NCBI GenBank assembly: GCA_944383825.1
Contig: CALWRA010000002.1
Location: 159,259-223,258, forward strand
Direction of reading: 5' to 3'
Length of the DNA: 64,000 nucleotides
DNA from: an uncultured Acetatifactor sp.
Lineage (GTDB): Bacteria; Bacillota; Clostridia; Lachnospirales; Lachnospiraceae
Below the pieces are notes generated by a model, which had not been told where the DNA came from, did not search any database, and worked only from the letters and a program-made list of their open reading frames with translations. How positions within the stretch are numbered: the first letter of the stretch is position 1; every line of letters begins with the position of its first letter. Positions 27,148 through 36,850 of the stretch are shown here, in pieces. A program made the position numbers and the translations under genes.

Positions 27148-28827
27148 ATGCAGTTGAACGGTTCGGAAATTGTGATAGAATGCCTGAAGGAGCAGGGGGT
27201 GGATACGGTTTTCGGTTATCCCGGCGGCTCCATTCTGAATATTTATGACGCGCTGTATAAGCACAGCAGTGAGATCAGACATATTCTGACCTCGCATGAA
27301 CAGGGAGCGGCACATGCTGCTGACGGTTATGCCAGAGCCACGGGAAAGGTGGGGGTGTGTCTTGCCACCAGCGGTCCGGGAGCCACCAATCTGGTGACGG
27401 GAATTGCCACAGCTTACATGGACTCTGTGCCCATGGTGGCAATTACCGCAAACGTCACTCTTCCCATGCTTGGGAAGGATAGCTTCCAGGAGGTGGATAT
27501 TGCAGGAGTCACAATGCCTATTACCAAGCATGGGTTTATCGTAAAAAATGTGGAAATTCTTGCGGACACCATACGGAAGGCTTTTGCTCTGGCAAGAAGC
27601 GGGCGGCCCGGGCCGGTGCTGGTGGACATCACTAAGGATGTAACGGCGGCGGTTTGTGAATTTACTCCTGAAAAAACTAAGGCTTTGAAACCTGCAGACT
27701 CCTGTGGCGAGGAGGATATGGACAGGGTTGTGGAATATATCAAAAAGGCAGAGAAGCCCTATATATATCTGGGAGGAGGGGCTATCATATCGGGAGCTCA
27801 CAGAGAGGTGGCAGAGTTTGCGGAGCTGATTGATGCGCCGGTCTGCGACACACTGATGGCCAAAGGAGCTTTTGATGGAAGAAGCCCGCGCTATACGGGA
27901 ATGATCGGCATGCACGGCACCAAGACATCCAATCTGGGGGTAAGTCAGTGTGACCTTCTGATTGCCCTTGGAGCCAGATTTTCAGATCGGGTGGTGGGGA
28001 ATCCGAAAAAATTTGCAGAGAACGCTAATATTATTCAGATTGATATTGATCCGGCGGAGATCAACAAAAACGTCCGCGTAAACGCATGCCTGATAGGTGA
28101 TCTGAAACAGGTGCTGTCCTCACTGAATCAAAGACTTGAAAAACAGGATCATACGGCATGGATGAACACCATTCGTGATATGAAGGAAATTTATCCCTTA
28201 AAATATGATAAGAAAAATCTGTCCTGTCCCTATGTGGTGGAGGAAATTGACAGAATCACGGAAGGAGATGCCATTATTACCACAGACGTGGGACAGCACC
28301 AGATGTGGGCTGCTCAGTATTATAAGTTTACAAGACCAAGAACCTTTCTGTCCTCAGGCGGCCTGGGAACCATGGGATATGGCTTAGGAGCCTGTATCGG
28401 CGCCCAGGTGGGTCAGCCTGATAAAATCTGTATTAATATCGCGGGGGATGGATGCTTCAGAATGAATCTGAATGAGCTTGCCACTGCAAGCAGATACAAT
28501 ATTCCCATTATCCAGGTGGTAATCAATAATCATGTGCTGGGCATGGTCCGCCAGTGGCAGACTCTGTTCTACGGAAAACGTTATTCTCAGACTGTTTTGA
28601 ACGATAAGGTGGATTTCTGCAGGGTTGCTGAAGGACTGGGATGCGCCGCCATGCGCGTGACAAAAAAGGAAGAATTTGCACCCGCTCTGGAGAAGGCGAT
28701 TGCCATGAAGGCTCCGGCTCTTATTGAGTGCATGATTCCTGAGGATGACAAGGTATTTCCTATGGTTCCGGCGGGAGCTCCCATAAATGAGGTATTTGAC
28801 GGAGATGATTTGAAAAGGCAGTCTTAA
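27148..28827 (+). CDS. ilvB: acetolactate synthase, large (catalytic) subunit
   Basis: 559 residues, ThDP-dependent condensation of pyruvate for valine/leucine/isoleucine synthesis. The activating Glu is in SHEQGAAHAADGYARA near residue 50 and the ThDP/Mg motif is AGDGCFRMNLNEL near 432. GGGAGGATTTGGATAA precedes the ATG. No ilvN small subunit follows, so either it is encoded elsewhere or the enzyme acts alone. Confidence 0.94.
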   Translation: MQLNGSEIVIECLKEQGVDTVFGYPGGSILNIYDALYKHSSEIRHILTSHEQGAAHAADGYARATGKVGVCLATSGPGATNLVTGIATAYMDSVPMVAITANVTLPMLGKDSFQEVDIAGVTMPITKHGFIVKNVEILADTIRKAFALARSGRPGPVLVDITKDVTAAVCEFTPEKTKALKPADSCGEEDMDRVVEYIKKAEKPYIYLGGGAIISGAHREVAEFAELIDAPVCDTLMAKGAFDGRSPRYTGMIGMHGTKTSNLGVSQCDLLIALGARFSDRVVGNPKKFAENANIIQIDIDPAEINKNVRVNACLIGDLKQVLSSLNQRLEKQDHTAWMNTIRDMKEIYPLKYDKKNLSCPYVVEEIDRITEGDAIITTDVGQHQMWAAQYYKFTRPRTFLSSGGLGTMGYGLGACIGAQVGQPDKICINIAGDGCFRMNLNELATASRYNIPIIQVVINNHVLGMVRQWQTLFYGKRYSQTVLNDKVDFCRVAEGLGCAAMRVTKKEEFAPALEKAIAMKAPALIECMIPEDDKVFPMVPAGAPINEVFDGDDLKRQS

Positions 28828-28832
28828 ATGAA

Positions 28833-30224
28833 ATGAAACGAAGGATAAAGGCTTTTCTTTTATTTGTGCTGATATTGTCGGCTTTTGCCCTTACAGGATA
28901 TTTGACCCTGGCCTTTTATTACAGGGAAAGCTTTGTGCTGAATACCTGGATAAACGGTGTTTACTGTACGGGAAAATCAGTGGAAGAGGTGAATTCGGAG
29001 CTTCTGTCTCTCACGGAAGCTCCGATTATTGCAGTTATAGATAAGGATGGAAAAACTTATTTTCTGGATCTTGGGAAGGCGGGATTTTCCATGGATTACA
29101 GGGAATCTTTGGAGGAATGTCTGGAGGATCAGAATCCGTATCTTTGGGTGGATAATATTGCTGCGGACGCCAGCCATAGGCTGACGCCGGCAGTTGCTTT
29201 TGATGAAGGAAAGCTGAGAAAGCTCTGGCAGGAAACCGATCTTGTAAAACAGGCTGAGAATAGGGAAGAGACCTTGGAGCTTTGCCTTACGGAAAAAGGC
29301 TATGCTTTGTATGACGGGCTGAGCGACAGACTGGATATACAGAAGGCATATGATATGCTGCTTTTAGCCATTCGAAATGGAGAGAATCAGGTTGTTCTTA
29401 CTCAGGAGGAGTGTTATTATGACAGCTCGCCCACCGATGAACAGAAACAGCTTTTAGAGCTGTGGAAAAAAATAGAGGCGTTTCAGAACAGCGGTATTGT
29501 CTATGACATGGGGGATGAAAGAGTGCCTGTGGATGCCGCGGATGCCGCGGGATTTTTGAAAACTCAGGAGGGATTGCCCATGCTGGATCCATCGGGAGAG
29601 CTGATTGTTGAGAAAGAAAAGGTGGAGGCTTTCATAAAGAGGCTTGCGGAGGAATATGATACTTATGGCAAGGAGAGAAGTTTTCTGAGCGCCAGGGGAG
29701 AATGGCTGACCATTGAAGGAGGAACCTACGGTACAGAGATTGATCAAAAAGCAGAGGTGGCTTATCTTATGGAAGGTATGCTGTCCGGAAAAAAGGAGCT
29801 TCATGTGCCGGAATATAAAAGGCAGGGAATGCACCGGGGAAAAGACGATATTGGGGATACCTATATTGAGATCGATATGACGGGGCAGAAAATGTATTAT
29901 TTTGAAGCTGGCGAGCTGCTTCTGGAGACGGAGGTGGTTACCGGAAATATGAGCAGAGGCTGGGGAACCCCCGGCGGTACATATTATGTGTATAACAAGC
30001 AGAAAAACAGGATTCTAAGAGGAGAAGGCTACGCTTCGCCGGTAAAATATTGGATGCCTGTAAACGGAGGAATCGGAATACATGATGCCGACTGGCGGAA
30101 AGAGTTCGGGGGTGAAATTTATAAAAAAAGCGGATCCCATGGCTGCATCAACACACCGCCGGAAAAAATGGCGGAGCTGTATGATATGGTGGAAACGGGA
30201 ACTCCGGTTGTAATGTATTATTAA
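28833..30224 (+). CDS. L,D-transpeptidase (YkuD) with extracytoplasmic anchor
   Basis: 463 residues. A membrane anchor at about residues 7-30 is followed by a long region of the peptidoglycan-binding type found in clostridial L,D-transpeptidases. The YkuD domain spans about residues 335-463 with IHDADW and the catalytic SHGCINTP near 435. It would form 3-3 or related peptidoglycan crosslinks outside the membrane. It starts 5 bases after ilvB, with only a weak ribosome site, so it may depend on read-through from the amino-acid operon. Confidence 0.88.
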   Translation: MKRRIKAFLLFVLILSAFALTGYLTLAFYYRESFVLNTWINGVYCTGKSVEEVNSELLSLTEAPIIAVIDKDGKTYFLDLGKAGFSMDYRESLEECLEDQNPYLWVDNIAADASHRLTPAVAFDEGKLRKLWQETDLVKQAENREETLELCLTEKGYALYDGLSDRLDIQKAYDMLLLAIRNGENQVVLTQEECYYDSSPTDEQKQLLELWKKIEAFQNSGIVYDMGDERVPVDAADAAGFLKTQEGLPMLDPSGELIVEKEKVEAFIKRLAEEYDTYGKERSFLSARGEWLTIEGGTYGTEIDQKAEVAYLMEGMLSGKKELHVPEYKRQGMHRGKDDIGDTYIEIDMTGQKMYYFEAGELLLETEVVTGNMSRGWGTPGGTYYVYNKQKNRILRGEGYASPVKYWMPVNGGIGIHDADWRKEFGGEIYKKSGSHGCINTPPEKMAELYDMVETGTPVVMYY

Positions 30225-30281
30225 AAACCGGAAAATGCGGCTCTGAGTCGGGAAAGATTTGAAAATATTTTAACAATGCAG

Positions 30282-30310
30282 TTGACTAAAGTGTAAGGAG
30301 AGATTATTCT
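30282..30310 (+). promoter_or_regulatory. promoter of serC-serA
   Basis: TTGACT (30282-30287), 17 bases, TATTCT (30305-30310). The ~70-base leader contains a perfect 8-bp hairpin TTTGAAAG-CTC-CTTTCAAA (30328-30346). No T-box structure fits. Confidence 0.6.
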
Positions 30311-30387
30311 ATATAAATGAGAGGAATTTTGAAAGCTCCTTTCAAATATAGAAAGGGTATAAACATAAATGAGGAGGATTTTCACAA

Positions 30388-31479
30388 ATGGCGAGAGTAT
30401 ATAATTTTTCGGCAGGCCCTGCGGTGCTTCCCGAGGAGGTTCTCAGAGAAGCAGCCGATGAAATGCTGGATTACAGAGGAACAGGTATGTCCGTAATGGA
30501 GATGAGCCATCGCTCCAAGGCATTTGAAGCCATTATCAATGAGGCGGAAGCCGATCTGAGAGAGCTCATGAGGATTCCAAACAACTACAAGGTGCTCTTT
30601 CTTCAGGGCGGCGCAAGCCAGCAGTTTGCCATGATTCCCATGAATCTGATGAAAAACAGGGTAGCGGACTATATCGTTACGGGTCAGTGGGCGAAGAAAG
30701 CATATCAGGAAGCCTGCATTTACGGCAAAGCGAACAAAATTGCCTCCTCAGAGGATAAAACTTTTTCTTACATACCGGATTGTTCGAATCTGTCCATCAG
30801 TGATGACGCAGATTACGTTTATATCTGTGAAAACAATACCATATACGGGACCAAATTCAAGACGCTGCCCAATACGAAGGGAAAGCCTTTGGTAGCAGAT
30901 GTGTCAAGCTGCTTTTTGTCGGAGCCTGTAGACGTGACAAAGTACGGTCTGATTTACGGAGGAGTTCAGAAAAACATCGGACCGGCCGGCGTTGTGATCG
31001 TTATTATCAGAGAAGACCTGATTACGGAGGATGTGCTCCCTGCAACACCCACCATGCTTCGTTATAAAGTGCATGCCGATAACCATTCTCTGTATAATAC
31101 GCCCCCCGCCTATGGAATCTACATCTGCGGCAAGGTATTCAAATGGCTGAAGAAGAGAGGCGGCCTTGAGGCAATGAAGGAATATAATGTGAAGAAGGCG
31201 AAAATCCTTTATGATTTTCTGGATCAGAGCAGTATGTTCATGGGAACCGTGCGCAAGGAGGACCGCTCTTTGATGAATGTTCCTTTTGTGACCGGAAGCG
31301 CTGAGCTTGACGCAAGGTTTATAAAAGAGGCGAAGGAAGCAGGCTTTGAAAATCTGAAGGGGCACAGAACCGTGGGAGGAATGCGCGCCAGCATTTATAA
31401 CGCCATGCCCATTGAGGGAGTCTCCAGGCTGGTGGAGTTTATGAAAAAATTTGAAGAGGAAAACGCAAAGGAGAACTGA
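30388..31479 (+). CDS. serC: phosphoserine aminotransferase
   Basis: 363 residues, PLP enzyme converting 3-phosphohydroxypyruvate to phosphoserine. N-terminal NFSAGPAVLPEEVL and the PLP-lysine block GGVQKNIGPAG near residue 195 are diagnostic. GAGGAGG upstream. Followed one base later by serA. Confidence 0.95.
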   Translation: MARVYNFSAGPAVLPEEVLREAADEMLDYRGTGMSVMEMSHRSKAFEAIINEAEADLRELMRIPNNYKVLFLQGGASQQFAMIPMNLMKNRVADYIVTGQWAKKAYQEACIYGKANKIASSEDKTFSYIPDCSNLSISDDADYVYICENNTIYGTKFKTLPNTKGKPLVADVSSCFLSEPVDVTKYGLIYGGVQKNIGPAGVVIVIIREDLITEDVLPATPTMLRYKVHADNHSLYNTPPAYGIYICGKVFKWLKKRGGLEAMKEYNVKKAKILYDFLDQSSMFMGTVRKEDRSLMNVPFVTGSAELDARFIKEAKEAGFENLKGHRTVGGMRASIYNAMPIEGVSRLVEFMKKFEEENAKEN

Positions 31480-31480
31480 G

Positions 31481-32647
31481 ATGTTTCATATAAATTGTTT
31501 GAATCCCATTTCTCAGGTGGGACTGCAAAATTTAACGGAGAATTACCAAATCTGCGACGATATGACGCAGGCAGAAGGAATTTTAGTCAGAAGCGCATCC
31601 ATGCACGATATGGAGCTGCCGGCCGGGCTGCTGGCGGTTGCCAGAGCTGGGGCAGGGGTCAATAATATTCCCCTTGAAAAATGCGCTGAGCAGGGTATTG
31701 TGGTATTTAATACACCCGGAGCCAATGCAAACGGTGTGAAAGAGCTTGTGATTGCAGGAATGCTTTTGGCAGCCAGAGACGTTTTAGGCGGAGCAGAATG
31801 GGTGAAATCCGCCGCCGGTGACGAGAATATTGCCAAGCTGGCTGAAAAGGAAAAGAAAAATTTTGCGGGAACGGAAATTCTCGGCAAAAGGCTTGGAGTG
31901 ATCGGCCTGGGAGCCATTGGCGTAAAGGTTGCGAACGCAGCCATTCACCTTGGCATGGAGGTATATGGGTATGATCCCTATGTGTCTGTGAACGCTGCCT
32001 GGAACCTGAGCCGCGAGGTGAAGCATGTGCTGAATGTGGATGACATTTATGCACAGTGCGATTATATTACGATTCATGTGCCCCTTCTGGACGCCACAAA
32101 GGGAATGATCAGCCCGGAGGCCATTGGAAAAATGAAAAAGGGCGTTGTAATCCTAAACTTTGCGAGAGATCTGCTTGCAGACGAAAGAGCTATTCTGGAG
32201 GGGATTGAAAGCGGCAGAATACACAGATATGTTACAGATTTCCCCAACACCGTGACAGCAGGCAAGAAGGGATGCATCGTGATTCCTCATCTTGGAGCGA
32301 GTACGGAGGAATCCGAGGATAATTGCGCAAAAATGGCTGTGGAAGAGCTTATGGACTACTTGGAAAACGGAAACATTCATAACAGCGTCAACTACCCTTC
32401 CTGCGACATGGGCGTATGCTCCAAGGCGGGCAGAGTCGCCATTTTTCACAGGAATACCGCAAATATGATTACCAAGTTTGCGGCGGCTTTCGGTGATAAG
32501 GGTGTGAACATAAGCGATATGATCAATAAATCTCGGGGAGAGGTGGCTTATACCATGCTGGATGTGGAAGAAGCTCCCTCTCAGGAAATTGTGTCCGCTC
32601 TGGAAAGCCTGGATGGGGTCTTCAGAGTAAGAATTGTTAAAGGTTGA
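31481..32647 (+). CDS. serA: D-3-phosphoglycerate dehydrogenase
   Basis: 388 residues. It oxidises 3-phosphoglycerate, the first committed step to serine. The NAD-binding GLGAIGVKVANAA is near residue 144; PHLGASTEESEDNCA near 268 is typical of the family. A C-terminal ACT-like domain (about 320-388, GDKGVNISDMINKSRG) suggests serine feedback. The ATG at 31481 directly follows the serC stop. Confidence 0.93.
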   Translation: MFHINCLNPISQVGLQNLTENYQICDDMTQAEGILVRSASMHDMELPAGLLAVARAGAGVNNIPLEKCAEQGIVVFNTPGANANGVKELVIAGMLLAARDVLGGAEWVKSAAGDENIAKLAEKEKKNFAGTEILGKRLGVIGLGAIGVKVANAAIHLGMEVYGYDPYVSVNAAWNLSREVKHVLNVDDIYAQCDYITIHVPLLDATKGMISPEAIGKMKKGVVILNFARDLLADERAILEGIESGRIHRYVTDFPNTVTAGKKGCIVIPHLGASTEESEDNCAKMAVEELMDYLENGNIHNSVNYPSCDMGVCSKAGRVAIFHRNTANMITKFAAAFGDKGVNISDMINKSRGEVAYTMLDVEEAPSQEIVSALESLDGVFRVRIVKG

Positions 32648-32698
32648 TGAAGAAGGCTGAAAAATGACGTATATGTACGGAAGAGATTCGCTTTCAGG

Positions 32699-32747
32699 AA
32701 ACAGGCCGTGAATACATTTATCAGAGATGTTGTTCACGGCCTGTTTT
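32699..32747. terminator. terminator between serA and a convergent gene
   Basis: A 14-bp perfect stem (32699-32712 with 32733-32746), 20-base loop, T-rich right end (GTTTT). It lies between convergent genes and may work for both. Confidence 0.7.
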
Positions 32748-32756
32748 GCCGACGAG

Positions 32757-33035
32757 CTACCGGTACAGGAGGGGAAATTCATTCCCATCGTTCAAATCTC
32801 CAAGTTTCTCTCGGAGCTTCTGATCCGAAAGACAGGATGCTTCACTCTGAATATCCATATACAGAATGAAAAAATCCTCCAGACTCATGTCCATCTCGGC
32901 AGCGATGGTCTCCATAATGGGACGGAGTTTGTCAAGCTGAACGGAAACCTGTACTTTCTGCGGGTCAATATCGCCCATGACTTCCTCCGCATACGCATTG
33001 ATTCTTTCAAGTATCTTTCTATTTTCGTCCGTCAT
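32757..33035 (-). CDS. small helical hypothetical protein
   Basis: 92 residues, minus strand, predicted helical and acidic (IEINAYAEEVMGDI-like N-terminus; SLEDFFILYMDIQSEASCL). Family not recognised. GGAGG is placed for the ATG at 33035; an ATG at 33047 lies upstream of that site and is not preferred. It sits alone between the serine genes and the DUF1015 gene, in antisense orientation. Confidence 0.6.
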   Translation of the reverse strand: MTDENRKILERINAYAEEVMGDIDPQKVQVSVQLDKLRPIMETIAAEMDMSLEDFFILYMDIQSEASCLSDQKLREKLGDLNDGNEFPLLYR

Positions 33036-33128
33036 TTTTTCCTCCATTCCGAAATCTCACTTCTGTGGGCGGCAGTCTGCAGCATAGCATCGCCGCCGAC
33101 TGTCTGAAAACATTTTAACACCGGATGC

Positions 33129-33157
33129 TTGTTATGTATAGCTTTATTTGATAAAAT
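33129..33157 (+). promoter_or_regulatory. possible promoter of DUF1015-glgB
   Basis: TTGTTA (33129-33134), 17 bases, TAAAAT (33152-33157), about 80 bases before the DUF1015 start. Confidence 0.45.
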
Positions 33158-33240
33158 GAATGCAAAGCATGGGCAATGGAAAATATGCTTTGAAAACTTT
33201 CCGTTGTTATGAATAATAGAAGGAAAAGAGGTTCATAAAT

Positions 33241-34485
33241 ATGGCAGACATAAGACCCTTTCGAGCGTACCGCCCCAGGAAAGGCCTGGAACAGATCATA
33301 GCGGCTCTGCCCTATGACGTATACAGCAGGGAGGAGGCATGTAGGGCGGTGGAGGAAAATCCGGCCTCTTTTCTTGCCATCGACAGGCCGGAGACAGGAT
33401 TTGGCGCTGAGGTGGATACCTATGACAAAAGAGTTTATGAAAGAGCCAGAGACCTGCTGAAGGAACAGATCGGACAGGGAAGGTTTGTACAGGAGGAAGT
33501 CCCTTGCTATTATCTTTATGAGCAGGTTATGAACGGCATGGCTCAGACGGGAATTGTAGCCTGCGCTTCCATAGACGACTATTGCGCGAATGTGATAAAA
33601 AAGCATGAAAATACAAGAGAGGATAAGGAAAGGGATCGCATTTGTCATGTGGATGCCTGCAATATGCAGACGGGTCCCATTTTTCTGGCGTACAGGGCGG
33701 ACCGCACCCTGAGAACCATAACAGATTGCGTGAAGAAGGCCCCGCCGGTATACGACTTTAATGCGGAAGACGGTGTGACCCATAGGGTCTGGGTAATTTC
33801 GGAGCCGGAAAAAATCAAAAGGATACAGGAAGCCTTTCGGGAAATTCCCGGCCTGTATATTGCGGATGGACATCACAGATGCGCCTCCGCCGTCAAGGTG
33901 GGGCTGATGAGAAGGCAGGAGCACCCAAGCTATACGGGAGAGGAAGAATACAACTATTTTCTCGCCGTGCTTTTTCCGGATGATGAGCTGCATATTTTGG
34001 ATTATAATCGGGTGGTGAAGGATCTGAACGGGCTTACCCCGGGAGAATTTCTGAAAAAACTGGAGGGAGGCTTTCGAGTGACCAGGGAGGGGAAGGTTCC
34101 TTACCGTCCTAAAGAAAAAGGAAGCTTTGGGATGTACCTGGAGGGAGAGTGGTATGCCCTTAAGGCAGAGGATTCTGTGAAAAGCAATGATGCGGTGGAG
34201 GGGCTGGACGTATCCATACTGCAAAATCATGTGTTGGCTCCCATTTTGGGCATTCTGGATCCGAAGACAGACAAACGGATTGATTTTGTGGGAGGCATAA
34301 GAGGGCTTGAAGAGCTGGAAAGAAGGGTACATACGGATATGAAGGCGGCCTTTTCCCTTTACCCCACCTCGATTGCGGAGCTTTTTGCAGTAGCTGACGC
34401 AGGAAGGCTTATGCCGCCCAAGTCCACCTGGTTTGAGCCCAAGTTAAGAAGCGGACTGTTCTTGCACGACCTTGAAATTCAATAA
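33241..34485 (+). CDS. DUF1015 family protein
   Basis: 414 residues. DUF1015 features are ALPYDV near the N-terminus, IKKHENTREDKERDR near residue 120 and IADGHHRCASAV near 207. This ParB/Srx-like His/Asp-rich core has been linked to small-molecule kinase activity in relatives, and the family is commonly next to serC-serA in Clostridia. A role in serine metabolism is therefore an inference from fold and neighbourhood. The start ATG follows GGAAAAGAGG. Confidence 0.8.
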   Translation: MADIRPFRAYRPRKGLEQIIAALPYDVYSREEACRAVEENPASFLAIDRPETGFGAEVDTYDKRVYERARDLLKEQIGQGRFVQEEVPCYYLYEQVMNGMAQTGIVACASIDDYCANVIKKHENTREDKERDRICHVDACNMQTGPIFLAYRADRTLRTITDCVKKAPPVYDFNAEDGVTHRVWVISEPEKIKRIQEAFREIPGLYIADGHHRCASAVKVGLMRRQEHPSYTGEEEYNYFLAVLFPDDELHILDYNRVVKDLNGLTPGEFLKKLEGGFRVTREGKVPYRPKEKGSFGMYLEGEWYALKAEDSVKSNDAVEGLDVSILQNHVLAPILGILDPKTDKRIDFVGGIRGLEELERRVHTDMKAAFSLYPTSIAELFAVADAGRLMPPKSTWFEPKLRSGLFLHDLEIQ

Positions 34486-34501
34486 GGAAAGGAATGCTCA
34501 T

Positions 34502-36814
34502 ATGACGAACAAATTATACAAATTAATGAATTGGCCTAAAATTGAGGAGATTATTTACTCCGAATGTGATAATCCTCATGCGATTTTAGGTCCCCACAGG
34601 GCCGGAGGACAGACTCTTGTACAGGCATATTTTCCCGGAGCGAAGGAAGTATTTCTGCAGCTCGATGGGAACATGGCTGCTGACAGGAAAGAGATAGAGG
34701 GTTATGACATTGCCATGGAAATGGCTGATCAAGACGGTTATTTTGCGGTTCTTCTGGCGGAAAAGCAGCTGGGGACATACACCTACCTTGTGAATTATGA
34801 AAACGGAGAAAGCGTGGTCCGAAGGGATCCGTACCGCCACAGCCCGCTGATTACCAAAAGCGATACGGATAAATTCAGCAACGGCATTCATTATACCATT
34901 TATGAGAAGCTGGGAGCACACCCCATGGAGCTTGACGGTGATAAGGGAGTCTATTTTGCGGTGTGGGCGCCCAACGCCCTGCGCATCAGCGTTGTCGGAG
35001 ATTTTAATCATTGGGATGGGCGTGTGCATCAGATGAGAAGACTCTGGGACTCCGGTATATTTGAGCTGTTTGTGCCGGATGCCGCTGTTGGGGATAATTA
35101 TAAATTTGAAATGAAACTCAAGGGAGGTCTTACCTACCTGAAGGCGGATCCCTATGGGAATGCGGCTCAAAAAAGACCTGAAACGGCTTCTGTGATCGCT
35201 GATTTAAGCGGCTTTATCTGGGAGGATGAGCAGTTTTTGAAAAACAGGAACCGCTTCCAGACAGGAAATGTTCCTATGAGCGTTTATGAGATGTACCTGG
35301 GCTCCTTCGTGGAGCCGGAGGAGGGAGAGGATTATGCAAATTACAGGCAGATTGCGCCCAGGGTCATTGAATATGTAAAGAAAATGGGATATACCCATGT
35401 GGAGCTAATGCCAGTGATGGAACATCCCTTTGACGGCTCCTGGGGCTATCAGGTAATCGGCTATTATGCGCCCACGGCAAGGTACGGAAGTCCTGAGGAT
35501 TTCATGTATTTTATCAATGAGCTGCATAAGGCCGGAATCGGAGTGATTCTTGACTGGGTTCCCGCTCATTTTCCCAGAGATACTTACGGCTTATCCAACT
35601 TTGATGGTACCTGTCTTTATGAGCACAGGGACCCCAGACAGGGCTTTCATCCCCACTGGGGTACCCTGATCTATAATTACGGCAGACCTCAGGTGTCCAA
35701 TTACCTGATTGCCAATGCGCTTTTCTGGGTGGAAAAATATCATGCGGACGCGATTCGTATGGATGCGGTGGCTAGTATGCTTTATCTGGACTACGGCAAA
35801 AATGATGGCGAATGGGTTGCTAATATGTACGGCGGCAAGGAAAACCTGGAGGCCATTGAATTCATGAAGCATTTGAATTCCATTATGAAGAAAAGAAATC
35901 CCGGCGTTTTGTCTATAGCGGAAGAGAGTACTGCCTTTCCCATGATTACAGGCTCTTTGGAGGAAGGGGGACTTGGGTTTGATCTGAAGTGGAATATGGG
36001 CTTTATGAATGATTATATCAATTATATCAAAAATGACCCTTATTTCAGAAGCTATCATCACGGTGAGCTGACCTTCAGCATGATTTATGCCTACAGTGAA
36101 AGGTTCATGCTGGTATTTTCCCATGACGAGGTGGTTCATGGAAAAGCCACCATGCTGGGCAAAATGCCAGGAGAGAAGCAGGAAAAATTTGCAAATCTGC
36201 GTCTTACTTACTCTTATATGATGACGCATCCCGGGAAAAAGCTTTTGTTTATGGGACAGGATATTGGAGAATATGATGAGTGGAACGAGAATAGGCGCGT
36301 AGAGTGGGAGCTTATGAAGGTTCCTGAACATAAGGGCATTGCGGAGCTGATGAGAGATCTGAACCATTTATACCGTACAAGAAAGGAGCTGTACGAGCTG
36401 GACGACGATCCGGCGGGATTTGAGTGGATCAATAATATTTCCGCAAAAGAAAGCTACCTGACTTATTTGAGGAAAGGTTCCGGGCAGGAGGATATACTTC
36501 TGGTTGCAGCCAACTTTTCCGGGACCTCCCAGGAGATCACTACAGGAGTGCCCTACGAAGGGAAATATAAGGAGATTTTCAATTCGGATCATCTGAAGTA
36601 CGGAGGAAGCGGTATGGTAAACAGCCGAGTGAAGAAGGCTTCGGATACGTCTTGGGATGACAGGCATCAGTCTATCACTGTAAAACTTGCGCCTCTTTCG
36701 GTAAGCATTCTGGAGTTTATCCCTTACACGGAGGAGGAGCTTGAAAAGGTAATTGAGCAGAGAATCCGTAAGAACACACCTGTTAAAAAGAAGACGAATC
36801 CGGAAAAGAAATAA
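34502..36814 (+). CDS. glgB: 1,4-alpha-glucan branching enzyme
   Basis: 770 residues, GH13. It moves alpha-1,4 chains to alpha-1,6 positions during glycogen synthesis. N-terminal carbohydrate-binding domains precede the barrel. All catalytic regions are intact: DWVPAHFPRD, the nucleophile region DAIRMDAVASM near residue 415, SIAEES near 472, and FSHDEVVHGK near 538. AAGGAAAGG precedes the ATG. No glgA/glgC is here. It contrasts with the degraded GH13 protein at 17061. Confidence 0.95.
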   Translation: MTNKLYKLMNWPKIEEIIYSECDNPHAILGPHRAGGQTLVQAYFPGAKEVFLQLDGNMAADRKEIEGYDIAMEMADQDGYFAVLLAEKQLGTYTYLVNYENGESVVRRDPYRHSPLITKSDTDKFSNGIHYTIYEKLGAHPMELDGDKGVYFAVWAPNALRISVVGDFNHWDGRVHQMRRLWDSGIFELFVPDAAVGDNYKFEMKLKGGLTYLKADPYGNAAQKRPETASVIADLSGFIWEDEQFLKNRNRFQTGNVPMSVYEMYLGSFVEPEEGEDYANYRQIAPRVIEYVKKMGYTHVELMPVMEHPFDGSWGYQVIGYYAPTARYGSPEDFMYFINELHKAGIGVILDWVPAHFPRDTYGLSNFDGTCLYEHRDPRQGFHPHWGTLIYNYGRPQVSNYLIANALFWVEKYHADAIRMDAVASMLYLDYGKNDGEWVANMYGGKENLEAIEFMKHLNSIMKKRNPGVLSIAEESTAFPMITGSLEEGGLGFDLKWNMGFMNDYINYIKNDPYFRSYHHGELTFSMIYAYSERFMLVFSHDEVVHGKATMLGKMPGEKQEKFANLRLTYSYMMTHPGKKLLFMGQDIGEYDEWNENRRVEWELMKVPEHKGIAELMRDLNHLYRTRKELYELDDDPAGFEWINNISAKESYLTYLRKGSGQEDILLVAANFSGTSQEITTGVPYEGKYKEIFNSDHLKYGGSGMVNSRVKKASDTSWDDRHQSITVKLAPLSVSILEFIPYTEEELEKVIEQRIRKNTPVKKKTNPEKK

Positions 36815-36850
36815 GCATCGTTATAGAGGAACGTATAAAGGAGAATGGAG

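Noticed and set aside
30311..30387. T-box or serine riboswitch before serC
   Set aside because: Leader is only ~70 bases with one small hairpin; no T-box sequence.
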